A stretch of 64,000 nucleotides of DNA from Allosphingosinicella sp042666435 (GCF_042666435.1 NZ_JBHTDC010000001.1:1736001-1800000), one strand, 5' to 3'. Positions 46,046 to 55,733 are shown, numbered from the stretch's first letter. Numbers and translations: made by a program. Notes: generated by a model from the sequence alone, not told the origin.

Positions 46046-46246
46046 TCAGTGCAGAGTCTCGGCCGCGATCGCATAGCGGGTGGTGGCGTTGCCGCTCTTC
46101 TCGGGGCAGCAGGTGAGGCGGGTCCATTCGGTGCGGGCCTTGTGCTCGTCGTCGAACGGGCCGGCCATCTTCTCCGTGCCGGGGACGAGATGGCCGAACT
46201 CGGCATCCTCATATTCGCCCCCGATCACCCAATAACGTTTGGTCAT
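46046..46246 (-). CDS. DUF4170-family small protein
   Basis: 66 residues with the family pattern RYWVIGGEYEDAEFG followed by PGTEKMAGPFDDEHKARTEWTRLT, which I recognise as DUF4170, an alphaproteobacterial protein of unknown function. The ATG at 46246 lies 12 bases after the aceA stop, so it is probably the second gene of an aceA operon. Confidence 0.75.
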   Translation of the reverse strand: MTKRYWVIGGEYEDAEFGHLVPGTEKMAGPFDDEHKARTEWTRLTCCPEKSGNATTRYAIAAETLH

Positions 46247-46257
46247 GACGGGTCTCC

Positions 46258-47544
46258 TCATTCTGCCGCGACGGCGGTGATGAACTGGTCGGCCTCGGTC
46301 GATTCGGCGAGCGCCGTGGTGGATGCCTTGCCGCCCGACACGGTCTGGGCGACCAGGTCGAAATAGCCGGTGCCGACCTCGCGCTGGTGGCGGGTGGCGG
46401 TATAGCCGTCGGCCTCGCTGGCGAACTCGGCCTGCTGCAGTTCCGAATAAGCCGCCATGCCGCGATCCCTGTAGCCGCGCGCCAGCTCGAACATGCCGTG
46501 GTTGAGCTGGTGGAAGCCGGCCAAAGTGACGAACTGGAACTTGTAGCCCATCGCGCCCAATTCGCGCTGGAACTTCGCGATCGTGGCCTTGTCGAGCTTG
46601 GCCTCCCAGTTGAAGCTGGGCGAGCAATTATAGGCCATCATCTTGCCGGGATGCGCTTTCTGCACCGCCTCGGCGAAGCGCTTCGCATCCTCCAGATTGG
46701 GGTGGCTCGTCTCCCACCAGAGGAGATCAGCATGCGGCGCGAAGGCGATGCCGCGCTTGATGCAATGATCGACACCGGTGCCTTCCCTGAGGCGGAAGAA
46801 GCCCTCCGGCGTGCGCTCTCCGGTCAGGAATTCATGGTCGCGCTCGTCCACGTCTGAGGTGATGAGCTTCGCGCTTTCCGCATCGGTGCGGGCGACGAGC
46901 AATGTGGGGACGCCGCACACGTCCGCCGCCAGCCGCGCCGCGTCGAGGTTGCGGACATGCGCCTGGGTCGGGATCAGCACCTTGCCGCCCAAGTGGCCGC
47001 ACTTCTTCTCGGACGCGAGCTGGTCCTCGAAATGGACGCCCGCCGCGCCCGCCTCGATATAGGCCTTCATGATCTCGAAGCAGTTCAAGGGGCCGCCGAA
47101 ACCGGCCTCGGCGTCGGCGACGATCGGGACGAACCACTCTCGTTGCGCCCCGCCCTCGCTATGCTCGATCTGGTCGGCGCGCTGCAGGGTGCGGTTGATC
47201 TTGCGGCAAAGCTCCGGGCCGGCATTGGCGGGATAAAGCGACTGGTCCGGATACATGGCGCCGGCGGTGTTGGCGTCGGCGGCGACCTGCCAGCCGGAAA
47301 GGTAGATGGCCTTCAACCCCGCGCGGACCATCTGCATCGCCTGATTGCCGGAAAGGGCGCCGAGAGCGTTCACATAATCCTCGGATCCCAGCAGCTCCCA
47401 CAGCCGCTCGGCGCCGCGCCTGGCGAGCGTGTGCTCGACAATGAGCGAGCCGCGCAGGCGCTCGACCTCGGCGGCCGTGTAAGGCCGCTTGATGCCGTCG
47501 AAGCGGCCGACGGGAGCGGGGACGAGATCGGCGAAATCGGTCAT
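46258..47544 (-). CDS. aceA: Isocitrate lyase
   Basis: 428-residue glyoxylate-shunt enzyme cleaving isocitrate to succinate and glyoxylate, allowing growth on acetate or fatty acids. The catalytic cysteine motif KKCGHLGGKVLIP is at about 180-192; the FEDQLASE loop, DAEAGFGG and the RTDAESA block are all present. The ATG at 47544 follows GGATGGAA; the preceding GTG would add one residue. Divergent from a RamB/ScfR-like regulator with a palindrome between them. Malate synthase is not in the window. Confidence 0.96.
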   Translation of the reverse strand: MTDFADLVPAPVGRFDGIKRPYTAAEVERLRGSLIVEHTLARRGAERLWELLGSEDYVNALGALSGNQAMQMVRAGLKAIYLSGWQVAADANTAGAMYPDQSLYPANAGPELCRKINRTLQRADQIEHSEGGAQREWFVPIVADAEAGFGGPLNCFEIMKAYIEAGAAGVHFEDQLASEKKCGHLGGKVLIPTQAHVRNLDAARLAADVCGVPTLLVARTDAESAKLITSDVDERDHEFLTGERTPEGFFRLREGTGVDHCIKRGIAFAPHADLLWWETSHPNLEDAKRFAEAVQKAHPGKMMAYNCSPSFNWEAKLDKATIAKFQRELGAMGYKFQFVTLAGFHQLNHGMFELARGYRDRGMAAYSELQQAEFASEADGYTATRHQREVGTGYFDLVAQTVSGGKASTTALAESTEADQFITAVAAE

Positions 47545-47648
47545 CACGTTCCATCCAAAAGTGAGACAAAGGTCAGGCTAGGAACACCGAAATGCCGCCG
47601 AGTGCAGCAGCGAAAAGGGTCGCGCTGTCACGATGCGTCTTGCGACTC

Positions 47649-47665
47649 TTGTAAATATTTGACAA
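47649..47665. promoter_or_regulatory. Candidate operator of the aceA regulator
   Basis: TTGT, the perfect palindrome AAATATTT (47653-47660), one extra G, then ACAA form a near-dyad 11 bases upstream of the regulator ATG and 105 bases upstream of aceA. The site is AT-rich within a GC-rich window. RamB and ScfR regulators bind related AT-rich dyads near aceA or propionate genes. Confidence 0.45.
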
Positions 47666-47675
47666 TGTTCCCGAC

Positions 47676-49082
47676 ATGGCCGGGCAGGGCAAACTCTATC
47701 TTGGTGGTCGCCTGAAGCGGCTGCGGCGCGAGCTGGGGCTCAATCAGAGCGCCATGGCGGCCGAGCTTGCCATCAGCCCGAGCTACCTCAACCATCTGGA
47801 GCGCAATCAGCGTCCGGTGACGGCCGGGGTTCTGCTGAAGCTCGCCCAGGCCTATGACGTCGATCTCAAGGGCTTCACCGCCGAAGGCGAGGGCACCGGC
47901 CCCGAAGCGCTGGGCGAGATTTTCGCCGATCCGATGTTCGCCGACATCGGCATCCCGCGCTACGAATTGCTCGAAGTGGCGGACAATGCCCCTTCGGTCG
48001 CCGACGCCGTCGCCCGCCTCTATGCCGCGCTCGCCCAGCGCCGGCAGGCACCGTCCGACGGCTCAGACGACGAGCGGGCGCCGGCGTTGTCGCCTGAAAG
48101 CTGGGTGCGCGACCACATCCAGGCGCAGCGCAATTATTTCCCCTATCTGGAGGAAGCCGCGGAGACGCTCGCCGGCGCGCTCGGCGGCCCGGCCGAAATC
48201 TTCGACAGCCTCCGCCGCCGGCTGCGCGAAGGCTATGGCGTCGACACGCGGATCGTGCCGCCCGAACTGCTCGACGCCGCCAGCCAGCATTATGATTTCC
48301 ACAGGAAGCGCCTGATGCTGTCGGCGCTGCTTCGCCCGGAAAGCCGCACCTTCGGCCTCGCCTACCAGGTCGCCTTGTTCGAATTCCGGCCGCTGCTCGC
48401 CAAGATGCTCGATGGCGCGGCGGCGCCCGACGCGCCGACACGGCGCCTGCTCCACATGAGCCTCGCCAATTACACGGCGGGCGCGATCATGATGCCGTAC
48501 GAGGCGTTCCTGGCCGCCGCCGAGCGCCACCGCTACGACATCGACCGGCTCTGCGCCGAATTCGGCGCCAGCGTCGAGCAGGTCGCCCACCGCCTCACCA
48601 CATTGGGCCGGAGCGGCGCGCGCGGCATTCCCTTCTTCATGCTCAGGGTCGATGCGGCCGGAAATATCTCCAAGCGCTTCGCCGGCGAGAGCTTCCCTTT
48701 CTCGCGCTTCGGCGGCACCTGCCCCCGCTGGAACCTCCACGCCGCCTTCCGCACGCCCAGCCAGATCGTGACCCAGGTGGTGGAGACGCCCGACGGCCAG
48801 CGCTTCTTCACCGTCAGCCGCGCGGTGGAGCGCGCGGTCCGCCTCGACCCGCGCGAGAACAGCCAGCTCGCCATCGGCCTCGGCTGCGACCTCAAATATG
48901 CCTCGAAGATCGTCTATTCCGACGGCCTCGACCTCGCCGACCCCTATGTCACCCCGATCGGCCCCGCCTGCGCCATCTGCCCCCGCCTCCGCTGTCCCCA
49001 ACGCGCCGCCGCCCCGGCCGGCCGCACCCTGGCGGTCAACGAGATGCAGAAGACGATCTCGCCTTATCCGTTCCTGGGGTGA
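47676..49082 (+). CDS. RamB/ScfR-type XRE transcriptional regulator
   Basis: 468-residue regulator of short-chain fatty-acid metabolism. An XRE helix-turn-helix occupies about 12-66 (LGLNQSAMAAELAISPSYLNHLERN). An IrrE/ImmA-like domain follows (about 180-290; LLSALLRPESRTFGLAYQVAL, no full HExxH zinc motif visible). The C-terminal DUF2083-type domain ends with CAICPRLRCPQRA, a cysteine-containing motif of these proteins. Acting divergently to aceA, it is likely to control isocitrate lyase and its own gene. Convergent with, and overlapping by 19 bases, the DUF5996 gene. Confidence 0.88.
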   Translation: MAGQGKLYLGGRLKRLRRELGLNQSAMAAELAISPSYLNHLERNQRPVTAGVLLKLAQAYDVDLKGFTAEGEGTGPEALGEIFADPMFADIGIPRYELLEVADNAPSVADAVARLYAALAQRRQAPSDGSDDERAPALSPESWVRDHIQAQRNYFPYLEEAAETLAGALGGPAEIFDSLRRRLREGYGVDTRIVPPELLDAASQHYDFHRKRLMLSALLRPESRTFGLAYQVALFEFRPLLAKMLDGAAAPDAPTRRLLHMSLANYTAGAIMMPYEAFLAAAERHRYDIDRLCAEFGASVEQVAHRLTTLGRSGARGIPFFMLRVDAAGNISKRFAGESFPFSRFGGTCPRWNLHAAFRTPSQIVTQVVETPDGQRFFTVSRAVERAVRLDPRENSQLAIGLGCDLKYASKIVYSDGLDLADPYVTPIGPACAICPRLRCPQRAAAPAGRTLAVNEMQKTISPYPFLG

Positions 49083-50017
49083 AGCGGCCGCGGCACGCCG
49101 GGCCTTCCTCGTTCGCATTCCAGAGCGGCGCGATCCCAATGCGCGAGGTCGGCGGCGGCCGCGTAGGTGCTTTCAAGGAATGCGAGCAGGGTCGCGTCCG
49201 GATCGGCGGCGGTGCGAACCGCGTCGTAATCGAGTACGAATTCTCCCAGATCCTTGTCGAACCGCACCGCATCCGGCTGGACCCGGGTTTGGGGGAACCC
49301 TTCGGGCGCGGGATAGGCATAGGAATAGAAGATCGGATCGCCGCCGCCCGCGCCGCCGGGCCAGAAGCCCGCGCTGGACACTTCGTGGCTATAGGCCTCG
49401 CGGGTGACTTCGTCCGGCAGGTTGGGGATGCCGCCGGGATGGAGCGGCGCCGTCCGCCCCGAGAAGCGGGTGACGGCGTGATCGAAGCTGCCCCAGAAGA
49501 AATGGACCGGGCTCGCCTTGCCGAGGAACGAAGAGCGGAACAGGCGCAATAGCCGATCCGCGCTAAGCAGGGCGCGCCATATGCGGTGGGCGCTGTCCGG
49601 ATCGTAGGGACGGGCCGCCGTGTCTTGCGGGAAGGGCATTGCAGGATCGAGCTCATTGGGCCGGCGGTCGATGGCGACCTCGTGCCCCATCTCCGACAGC
49701 ATCGCCATCGCCGCCTCGTAGAAATGTGCCACCGACATCGGCTCCAGCGGCAGATCGCGGCGCGCGCCGCTCGAATCCTCGACGATGAAACGGTGATCGA
49801 TGAGATCAAAGGCAAGTTCAAACGCGCCGGATGCCATGTGGATGGGTTCGCTCCTGAAGCCGCGCGCCGAGAGATGCTGGGTCAAATGCCAGCCGTGGTT
49901 GCGCCAGGGTACGACCGCCGTCGCGACCTTGCCGGCGACCTGCGAGAAGAGGTGCAGGGCGGCGATCGTCGGCCCGTCGGCCTGGGCGCTGATTTCGGGC
50001 CAATGCCTTTGGTGCAT
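49064..50017 (-). CDS. DUF5996-family protein
   Basis: 317 residues, unknown function. Family blocks include HWPEIS...TIAALHLFSQVAGKV, VPWRNHGWHLTQHLSARG, the central HFFWGSFDHAVTRFSGR and the C-terminal EFVLDYDAVRTAADPDATLLAF. The conserved His and Trp pattern suggests an enzyme, but nothing more can be said. The ATG at 50017 has GGGAGAG 9 bases upstream, which rules out the longer frame. Confidence 0.75.
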   Translation of the reverse strand: MHQRHWPEISAQADGPTIAALHLFSQVAGKVATAVVPWRNHGWHLTQHLSARGFRSEPIHMASGAFELAFDLIDHRFIVEDSSGARRDLPLEPMSVAHFYEAAMAMLSEMGHEVAIDRRPNELDPAMPFPQDTAARPYDPDSAHRIWRALLSADRLLRLFRSSFLGKASPVHFFWGSFDHAVTRFSGRTAPLHPGGIPNLPDEVTREAYSHEVSSAGFWPGGAGGGDPIFYSYAYPAPEGFPQTRVQPDAVRFDKDLGEFVLDYDAVRTAADPDATLLAFLESTYAAAADLAHWDRAALECERGRPGVPRPLHPRNG

Positions 50018-50032
50018 GCCAATCTCTCCCAA

Positions 50033-50118
50033 CCGTTCGGGCTGAGCCTGTCGAAGCCCCTCCTCTCGACCTGCCACGGGAGAAATGAAAGCCCTTCGAC
50101 AAGGCTCAGGGCGAACGG
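50033..50118. repeat. Palindromic repeat, TGAGCCTGTCGAAG type, upstream of pheS
   Basis: Arms CCGTTCGGGCTGAGCCTGTC and GACAAGGCTCAGGGCGAACGG, with GAAGCCC/AAGCCCTTC continuation. Shares its arms with 19976-20061. It occupies the divergent gap between the DUF5996 gene and pheS. Confidence 0.84.
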
Positions 50119-50160
50119 TGGTGGGTTCAAAGGCCAGGATTTCTCCGTTAGGGGCGGGCC

Positions 50161-51252
50161 ATGGCAAGCGATACACAGACTCTCGAAGAGATGAGCGGCG
50201 ACTGGCTGCGGCGGATCCAAGGCGCACCAGATCTTTCGAGCCTCGAATCCGAGCGGGTGGCCGCGCTCGGCAAGCAAGGCGCGGTGACCGCGCTCCTCAA
50301 GAGCCTCGGCGGAATGACGCCAGAACAACGCCAGGCGGAAGGGCCGCGGATCCACGCCCTTCGCGAGGCCGTGACCGACGCGATCGGCGTGCGCAAAGCC
50401 GGGCTGGAAGCCGCCGAGCTCGAACGCAAGCTCGCCACCGAGACGCTCGACATGACCTTGCCGGTCAGCATCGGCGAGCAAGGCAGCGTCCATCCGGTGA
50501 GCCAGGTGATGGACGAGCTCGCCGAAATCTTCGCCGATCTCGGCTTCTCGGTCGCGACCGGGCCGGAGATCGAGGATGACTGGCGCAATTTCACCGCGCT
50601 CAACATCCCCGAGACCCACCCGGCCCGGGCGATGCACGACACTTTCTATTTCGACAGGCACGATGCGGAGGGGCGCCGGATGCTGCTCCGCACGCATACC
50701 TCGCCGGTGCAGATCCGGACGATGCAGTCGCAAGAGCCGCCGATCCGGATCATCGCGCCGGGCCGCACCTTCCGATCCGACAGCGACGCCACCCACACGC
50801 CGATGTTCCACCAGGTCGAGGGCCTCGTCATCGACCGCGGCATCCATATGGGCCACCTCAAATGGACGCTTGAGACCTTCCTCAAGGCCTTTTTCGAGCG
50901 CGACGACATCGTGCTCCGCCTCCGCCCAAGCTATTTTCCGTTCACCGAGCCGTCGGCCGAGGTCGATGTCGGTTACTCGGTCGAGAAGGGCCGCCGGGTG
51001 ATCGGCGGTTCCGAAGGCTGGATGGAGGTGCTGGGCTCGGGCATGGTCCATCCCCGGGTGCTCGAAGCCTGCGGCCTCGATCCGAACGAATGGCAGGGTT
51101 TCGCCTTCGGCTGCGGCATCGACCGGCTCGCCATGCTCAAATACGGCATGGACGACCTGCGCGCCTTCTTCGACGGCGATTTGAGGTGGCTCAGACATTA
51201 CGGCTTCCAGAGCCTGGACGTGCCCACGCTTTCGGGAGGAGTGGGCGCATGA
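50161..51252 (+). CDS. pheS: Phenylalanine-tRNA ligase alpha subunit
   Basis: 363-residue catalytic subunit of the alpha2-beta2 synthetase. The N-terminal coiled coil (about 1-85) precedes the class II core: HPARAMHDTFYF, LRTHTSPVQIRTM (motif 2 region), the FRSDSDATHTPMFHQVEG loop, and motif 3 in AFGCGIDRLAMLKYG. ATGA overlap with pheT shows coupled translation. A GGGGCGGG site precedes the ATG. Confidence 0.97.
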   Translation: MASDTQTLEEMSGDWLRRIQGAPDLSSLESERVAALGKQGAVTALLKSLGGMTPEQRQAEGPRIHALREAVTDAIGVRKAGLEAAELERKLATETLDMTLPVSIGEQGSVHPVSQVMDELAEIFADLGFSVATGPEIEDDWRNFTALNIPETHPARAMHDTFYFDRHDAEGRRMLLRTHTSPVQIRTMQSQEPPIRIIAPGRTFRSDSDATHTPMFHQVEGLVIDRGIHMGHLKWTLETFLKAFFERDDIVLRLRPSYFPFTEPSAEVDVGYSVEKGRRVIGGSEGWMEVLGSGMVHPRVLEACGLDPNEWQGFAFGCGIDRLAMLKYGMDDLRAFFDGDLRWLRHYGFQSLDVPTLSGGVGA

Positions 51253-53627
51253 AGTTCACCCTGTCATGGCTGAAGGAACATCTGGAGACGGATGCCGGCC
51301 TTGAGACGATCCTCGAGACGCTGACCGGCATCGGCCTGGAGGTCGAGGGTGTCGAGAATCCGGCCGAGAAGCTCGCTCCCTTCGTCGTCGCCGAGGTGCT
51401 GACGGCCGAGCGGCATCCGCAGGCGGACAAGTTGCAGGTGCTGACCGTGAACACGGGAGCGGGCGAGCCGGTGCAGGTCGTCTGCGGAGCGCCCAATGCG
51501 CGGGCGGGCCTGAAGGGCGTGTTCGGCGGCCCCGGCGCCTACGTGCCGGGGAGCGATCTCACGCTGAAAATCGCCGCCATTCGCGGCGTCGAGAGCCGCG
51601 GCATGATGTGCTCGGTCCGCGAGCTGGAGCTGGGCGAGGAACATGACGGCATCATCGAGCTTCCCGCCGATGCCCCGGTCGGCGCGGGCTTCGCCGCCTG
51701 GCGCGGGCTGGACGATCCGGTGATCGACGTCGCCATCACGCCCAATCGGCAGGATTGCATGGGCGTCCACGGCATCGCCCGCGATCTCGCCGCCGCCGGG
51801 CTGGGAACGCTGAAGGCCGTCGAGCCGCATGAAATCGCCGGCGCCTTTCCCTGTCCCATCGAGATTCGCACCGACGATATTGAAGGATGCCCCGCTTTCT
51901 ACGGCCGCGTCATACGCGGCGTCAGCAACGGCCCCTCTCCCGCCTGGCTGCAGCAACGGCTGAAGGCGGTTGGCCAGCGGCCGATCAGCGCGCTGGTCGA
52001 TATGACCAACTACATCATGCTCAGCCACGGCCGGCCGCTGCACGTCTACGACCTCGCCCATCTGGATGGCGCGATCGTCGCCCGCCGCGCGCGGGACGGC
52101 GAGGAAGTGCTGGCCCTCAACGGCAAGAGCTACATCCTCGACGCGACGATGACCGTGATCGCCGACAACGCCCAGGTCCACGATATCGGTGGCATCATGG
52201 GCGGCGAGCATTCGGGTGTGACCGAAGCGACCACCGACATCCTCATCGAATGCGCCTATTTCGACCCGGAGCATATCGCCCGCACCGGCCAGAAGCTGGC
52301 CCTCACCTCGGATGCGCGGACGCGTTTCGAGCGCGGCGTCGATCCGGAATTCCTGGAAACCGGGCTCGCGCTGGCGACGCGGATGGCGATCGAGCTTGCC
52401 GGCGGCGAGGCGTCGGAGATCGTCCGCGCCGGCAAGCCTCCGCGCGCGGAGAGGACGGTCGATTATCGTCCCGGACACACGGCCGAGCTGGCCGGCGTCG
52501 CCGTGTCCGAAGACCGCCAGAAGGACATTCTGGCGCGTCTCGGCTTCGGCGTGAACGGCGGACATCCGTGGAAAATCGCGGTGCCTTCATGGCGCCGTGA
52601 CGTCATCGGCTCGGCGGATATCGTCGAGGAGGTGGTCCGCATCGAAGGACTCGACAGCGTGCCTTCGACGCCGCTGCCCCGCGCCGAGGGCGTCGCCAGG
52701 CCGACCGCCACTCCGGAGCAGCTCGTCGAGCGCCGCGTCCGCCGCGCCGCCGCCGCTCGCGGCCTCCACGAAGCGGTGACCTGGAGCTTCATCGGCGAGG
52801 CCGAGGCCGCCTTGTTCGGCGGCGCCGACTGGATCCTCGCCAACCCGATCAGCGAGGAGATGAAGGCGATGCGGCCCTCGCTCCTGCCCGGCCTGCTCGC
52901 CGCCGCCCGGCGCAACATCGACCGGGGCGCGGAAAGCGTCCGCATGTTCGAGGTCGGACGCCGCTATCTCGGCGACCGGGAGCATCCGACGCTCGGCCTC
53001 GTCCTCGCCGGCGACCGCGACCCGCGCGGCTGGCGCACGGGACGGAGCCGGAGCTTCGAGGCTTATGATGCCAAGGCGGAGGCGCTCGCCATTCTCGCCG
53101 CCGGCGGCGCGCCGGTCGGCAATCTCCAGGTGCTGGGCGGCGCCTCCGGAGTCTATCATCAGGGCCGCTCCGCGCGCCTCTGCCTCGGTCCCAAGAACGC
53201 TCTGGCCGAGTTTGGCGAACTCCACCCGGCGACGCTCAAGGCTTTCGACCTCGACGGTCCGGTCGTTGCAGCGGAGATATTCCTCGATGCCGTTCCGCAA
53301 AGGCGCGGCGGCGCCGACCACATGCGCGCTGCCTTCGCCCCACCCTCTCTCCAGGCGGTCAAGCGCGACTTCGCGTTCCTGCTGCCCCTCGACATGCCGG
53401 CCGATATGCTGATCCGCGCGGTTCGGGGCGCCGACAAGGCGGCGATCGTCGGCGTCGGCCTGTTCGACGTCTTCACCGGGCAGGGCGTGGCCGAAGGCAG
53501 CAAGTCGCTGGCGGTGGAGGTGACGCTCCAGCCGGGCGAGAAGAGCTTCAGCCACGACGAGCTGGAAGGGATTTCGGGGCGGATCGTTGCCGCGGCCGAA
53601 AAGGCCGGCGCGAAGCTGCGCGATTAG
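51249..53627 (+). CDS. pheT: Phenylalanine-tRNA ligase beta subunit
   Basis: 792 residues. The N-terminal MKFTLSWLKEHLE start and tRNA-binding EMAP domain (about 38-150; VLTAERHPQADKLQVL) are followed by B3/B4 editing domains (about 200-395), the B5 domain, the core, and the C-terminal anticodon-binding ferredoxin fold (about 695-792, FDVFTGQGVAEGSKSLAVEV). The editing site Glu and Thr could not be aligned by eye. Ends in a 4-base overlap with the convergent plsC. Confidence 0.97.
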   Translation: MKFTLSWLKEHLETDAGLETILETLTGIGLEVEGVENPAEKLAPFVVAEVLTAERHPQADKLQVLTVNTGAGEPVQVVCGAPNARAGLKGVFGGPGAYVPGSDLTLKIAAIRGVESRGMMCSVRELELGEEHDGIIELPADAPVGAGFAAWRGLDDPVIDVAITPNRQDCMGVHGIARDLAAAGLGTLKAVEPHEIAGAFPCPIEIRTDDIEGCPAFYGRVIRGVSNGPSPAWLQQRLKAVGQRPISALVDMTNYIMLSHGRPLHVYDLAHLDGAIVARRARDGEEVLALNGKSYILDATMTVIADNAQVHDIGGIMGGEHSGVTEATTDILIECAYFDPEHIARTGQKLALTSDARTRFERGVDPEFLETGLALATRMAIELAGGEASEIVRAGKPPRAERTVDYRPGHTAELAGVAVSEDRQKDILARLGFGVNGGHPWKIAVPSWRRDVIGSADIVEEVVRIEGLDSVPSTPLPRAEGVARPTATPEQLVERRVRRAAAARGLHEAVTWSFIGEAEAALFGGADWILANPISEEMKAMRPSLLPGLLAAARRNIDRGAESVRMFEVGRRYLGDREHPTLGLVLAGDRDPRGWRTGRSRSFEAYDAKAEALAILAAGGAPVGNLQVLGGASGVYHQGRSARLCLGPKNALAEFGELHPATLKAFDLDGPVVAAEIFLDAVPQRRGGADHMRAAFAPPSLQAVKRDFAFLLPLDMPADMLIRAVRGADKAAIVGVGLFDVFTGQGVAEGSKSLAVEVTLQPGEKSFSHDELEGISGRIVAAAEKAGAKLRD

Positions 53628-54310
53628 GGCTCCAGCGCGTTGATCGCCCGGTGGACCTCCGCTTCGACGTCGCGGCGGGGAAAGCCCGGCGGAATCGTCT
53701 CCCCGACGCGCATCGTCACCACCCCCGGCCGCCGGGCGAATTCGCCGCGCGGCCACAATCGGCCGCTGTCGAGCGCGATCGGGACCACCGGCAGCCCCAG
53801 CGAACGGTAGAGGCCGGCAAATCCCGGCTGGAGCGGCGGCTGCTCGCCGGGCGCGACGCGGGTGCCCTCGGGAAAGATGGCGATCGGCCGGCCTTGTGCG
53901 ACCGCCGCCTGCGCGGCCTTCAGCATCCGCCGCAGCGCCGCGGCGCCGCCTTCGCGGTCGATCGGAATGACGCCATAGCGCCGCGCCACCCAGCCGAAGC
54001 CGGGAATGTCGGTGAGCTGGCGCTTCATCACCACCACCGGCCGGTCGAGGACCAGCAATATCTCGATCGTCTCGAACATCGACTGGTGCTTGGCCGCGAC
54101 GAGCGCCGTTCCGCGAGGCACCGTCCCCTCGACGCGGGAGCGGATGCCGAGGAGTAAAGCCGCGCACCCGCGGTGCCAGCGCGCCCAGCCATGGATGACC
54201 GCAGGCAGCGCTCCGCCGCCGATGGCCGCCGCCGGGAAAGCGAGCAGCACCGCCACCGCCGTCCCCAAATAGAAAGCGAGCGCGAACAATGCCGATCGAG
54301 CCGCGCGCAT
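53624..54310 (-). CDS. plsC: 1-acyl-glycerol-3-phosphate acyltransferase
   Basis: 228-residue PlsC. It has one N-terminal membrane helix (about 6-28) and the acyltransferase motifs HQSMFET (the HX4D-type motif with Glu replacing Asp: H-x4-E), IDREGG, FPEGTRVAPGE, and VPIALDSG. HX4E is a known variant in alphaproteobacterial members. It makes phosphatidate. The ATG at 54310 overlaps the stop of ydcF. Confidence 0.9.
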   Translation of the reverse strand: MRAARSALFALAFYLGTAVAVLLAFPAAAIGGGALPAVIHGWARWHRGCAALLLGIRSRVEGTVPRGTALVAAKHQSMFETIEILLVLDRPVVVMKRQLTDIPGFGWVARRYGVIPIDREGGAAALRRMLKAAQAAVAQGRPIAIFPEGTRVAPGEQPPLQPGFAGLYRSLGLPVVPIALDSGRLWPRGEFARRPGVVTMRVGETIPPGFPRRDVEAEVHRAINALEP

Positions 54311-54840
54311 CAGATGCCGACAAACACGGCTGCGCGGCGCAGCAGATATTTGTTATATTCGGTGAAGAGCTGGCGGAAGCTGGGGTTGCTCTCCACGGCA
54401 TCGCCGAACATGTCGATTTCGCTTCCCACCTGCCGCGACAGCTCGAACTCGGCGCGCGGCATGTGCCAGTCGGTGGTCACCAGCCGCACCGTATTGAGCT
54501 TGCGCCGCTCCAGCCAGCGCGCCGTCTCCACCGCGTTGGATCGGGTGTCGACCGATTCGCGGCCGAGGTCGATGCAGCAGTCGAACAATCTTTCCTCGGC
54601 ATCATATTGGGCGGCGAGCTCGACCGGCCGGACGGTGCGCGCGACGCCCGAAATGAGCATCCGGTCCGCCCGTCCCCGCTCGATCAAGTCGAGGCCCCGC
54701 TCGATCCGCCCGGCGCCTCCGGTCAGGACGACGATCGCGTCGGTGCGGCGGTCGTCCGCCGGCCGCGGCAGCAGCACGACGAACAAGGCGTAGCCGAACA
54801 GATAGACGAGGATGAGGAAGGACAAAGCGCGGCTGATCAT
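54310..54840 (-). CDS. YdcF/DUF218-family membrane protein
   Basis: 176 residues with an N-terminal membrane helix (3-22) and the DUF218 domain: AIVVLTGGAGRIERGLDLI, LISGVARTVRP, DTRSNAVETARW and LVTTDWHMPRAEFE. DUF218 proteins (ElyC, SanA, YdcF) act at the cell envelope, ElyC in peptidoglycan-precursor recycling. Start and stop overlap ftsX and plsC. Confidence 0.88.
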   Translation of the reverse strand: MISRALSFLILVYLFGYALFVVLLPRPADDRRTDAIVVLTGGAGRIERGLDLIERGRADRMLISGVARTVRPVELAAQYDAEERLFDCCIDLGRESVDTRSNAVETARWLERRKLNTVRLVTTDWHMPRAEFELSRQVGSEIDMFGDAVESNPSFRQLFTEYNKYLLRRAAVFVGI

Positions 54841-55733
54841 AACAGCCTGCCCAATGCCCGCAAAATCGTGGTCCGGGCAACCAGCATCGCCAGCAGTACC
54901 CCGGCGACCGGCAGCGACGCGAGGATCAGCCAGCTGGCCAGCGGCAGGCCGGCGGAGCCGAGCAGCTCCGACCCCAGCCTGCCGACCCGGTCGCCGATGA
55001 CGAGCAGGACCAAAGCCGCCGCCGCCAGGCCGATGAGGCCGCCGAACAGCGCGTCGAGCGCGATCCGGCGCTGGAACAGCCGCGCAACCTGGACATCGGT
55101 CGCCCCCATCAGGTGCAGCACCTCGATCGTGCCGCGATGCGTGTCGAGCGCGGCGCGGGCGGCGAGCACCACCGTCGCCGCCGTCGCGCCGATCATCAGC
55201 AGGACGAGGCCGAGCGCGAGCAGCTTGAGGGCCTCGATCAGGCTGGCGAGCGGCGCCAGCCATTGGGCGTTCTCGTCGATGCGGGCCGAGGGCGCTACCG
55301 CCGCCACCGCGCGGCTGAGCGCTTCGAGCCGGCCATAAGCCTCGGACGAAAGCTCGGCATCGATCATCGCCGGGATCGGGAGATCGGCTTCGAGGCCGCC
55401 TTCGCCGAGCCAGGGCTCGAGCAATTGTTCCATCTCCGCCTCGCCAACCCGGCGCACCATCCCGACGCCCGGAAAATCGCGAAGCACCGCCTCGGCGCGC
55501 GCTGCCTCGGCGTCCCGCCGGTCGGGATTGGCCTCGACGATCTGGACCGTGATCCGGTTTCCGACATCCGCGTCGAGGCTGGCGGCGGCGTGGCCGAGGC
55601 CGAGGCCGGCGGCGGCGGCGAGGACGGTCAGGAACATCATGATCGCGATCACCCAGGGCATCGGCCCCGACAGCCTGCCCTCCGGCAGCAGCCGCCGGTC
55701 GGCCGCGCCGAACTTGCGAATGCCGCCCCTCAT
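54837..55733 (-). CDS. ftsX: Cell-division protein FtsX
   Basis: 298-residue permease-like partner of FtsE that couples cell division to peptidoglycan hydrolysis. Four membrane helices (about 24-46, 165-190, 220-242 and 263-287) and one large periplasmic loop (about 47-163) fit FtsX topology. Overlaps ftsE (ATGA) and ydcF. Part of a four-gene overlapping operon. Confidence 0.92.
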   Translation of the reverse strand: MRGGIRKFGAADRRLLPEGRLSGPMPWVIAIMMFLTVLAAAAGLGLGHAAASLDADVGNRITVQIVEANPDRRDAEAARAEAVLRDFPGVGMVRRVGEAEMEQLLEPWLGEGGLEADLPIPAMIDAELSSEAYGRLEALSRAVAAVAPSARIDENAQWLAPLASLIEALKLLALGLVLLMIGATAATVVLAARAALDTHRGTIEVLHLMGATDVQVARLFQRRIALDALFGGLIGLAAAALVLLVIGDRVGRLGSELLGSAGLPLASWLILASLPVAGVLLAMLVARTTILRALGRLL

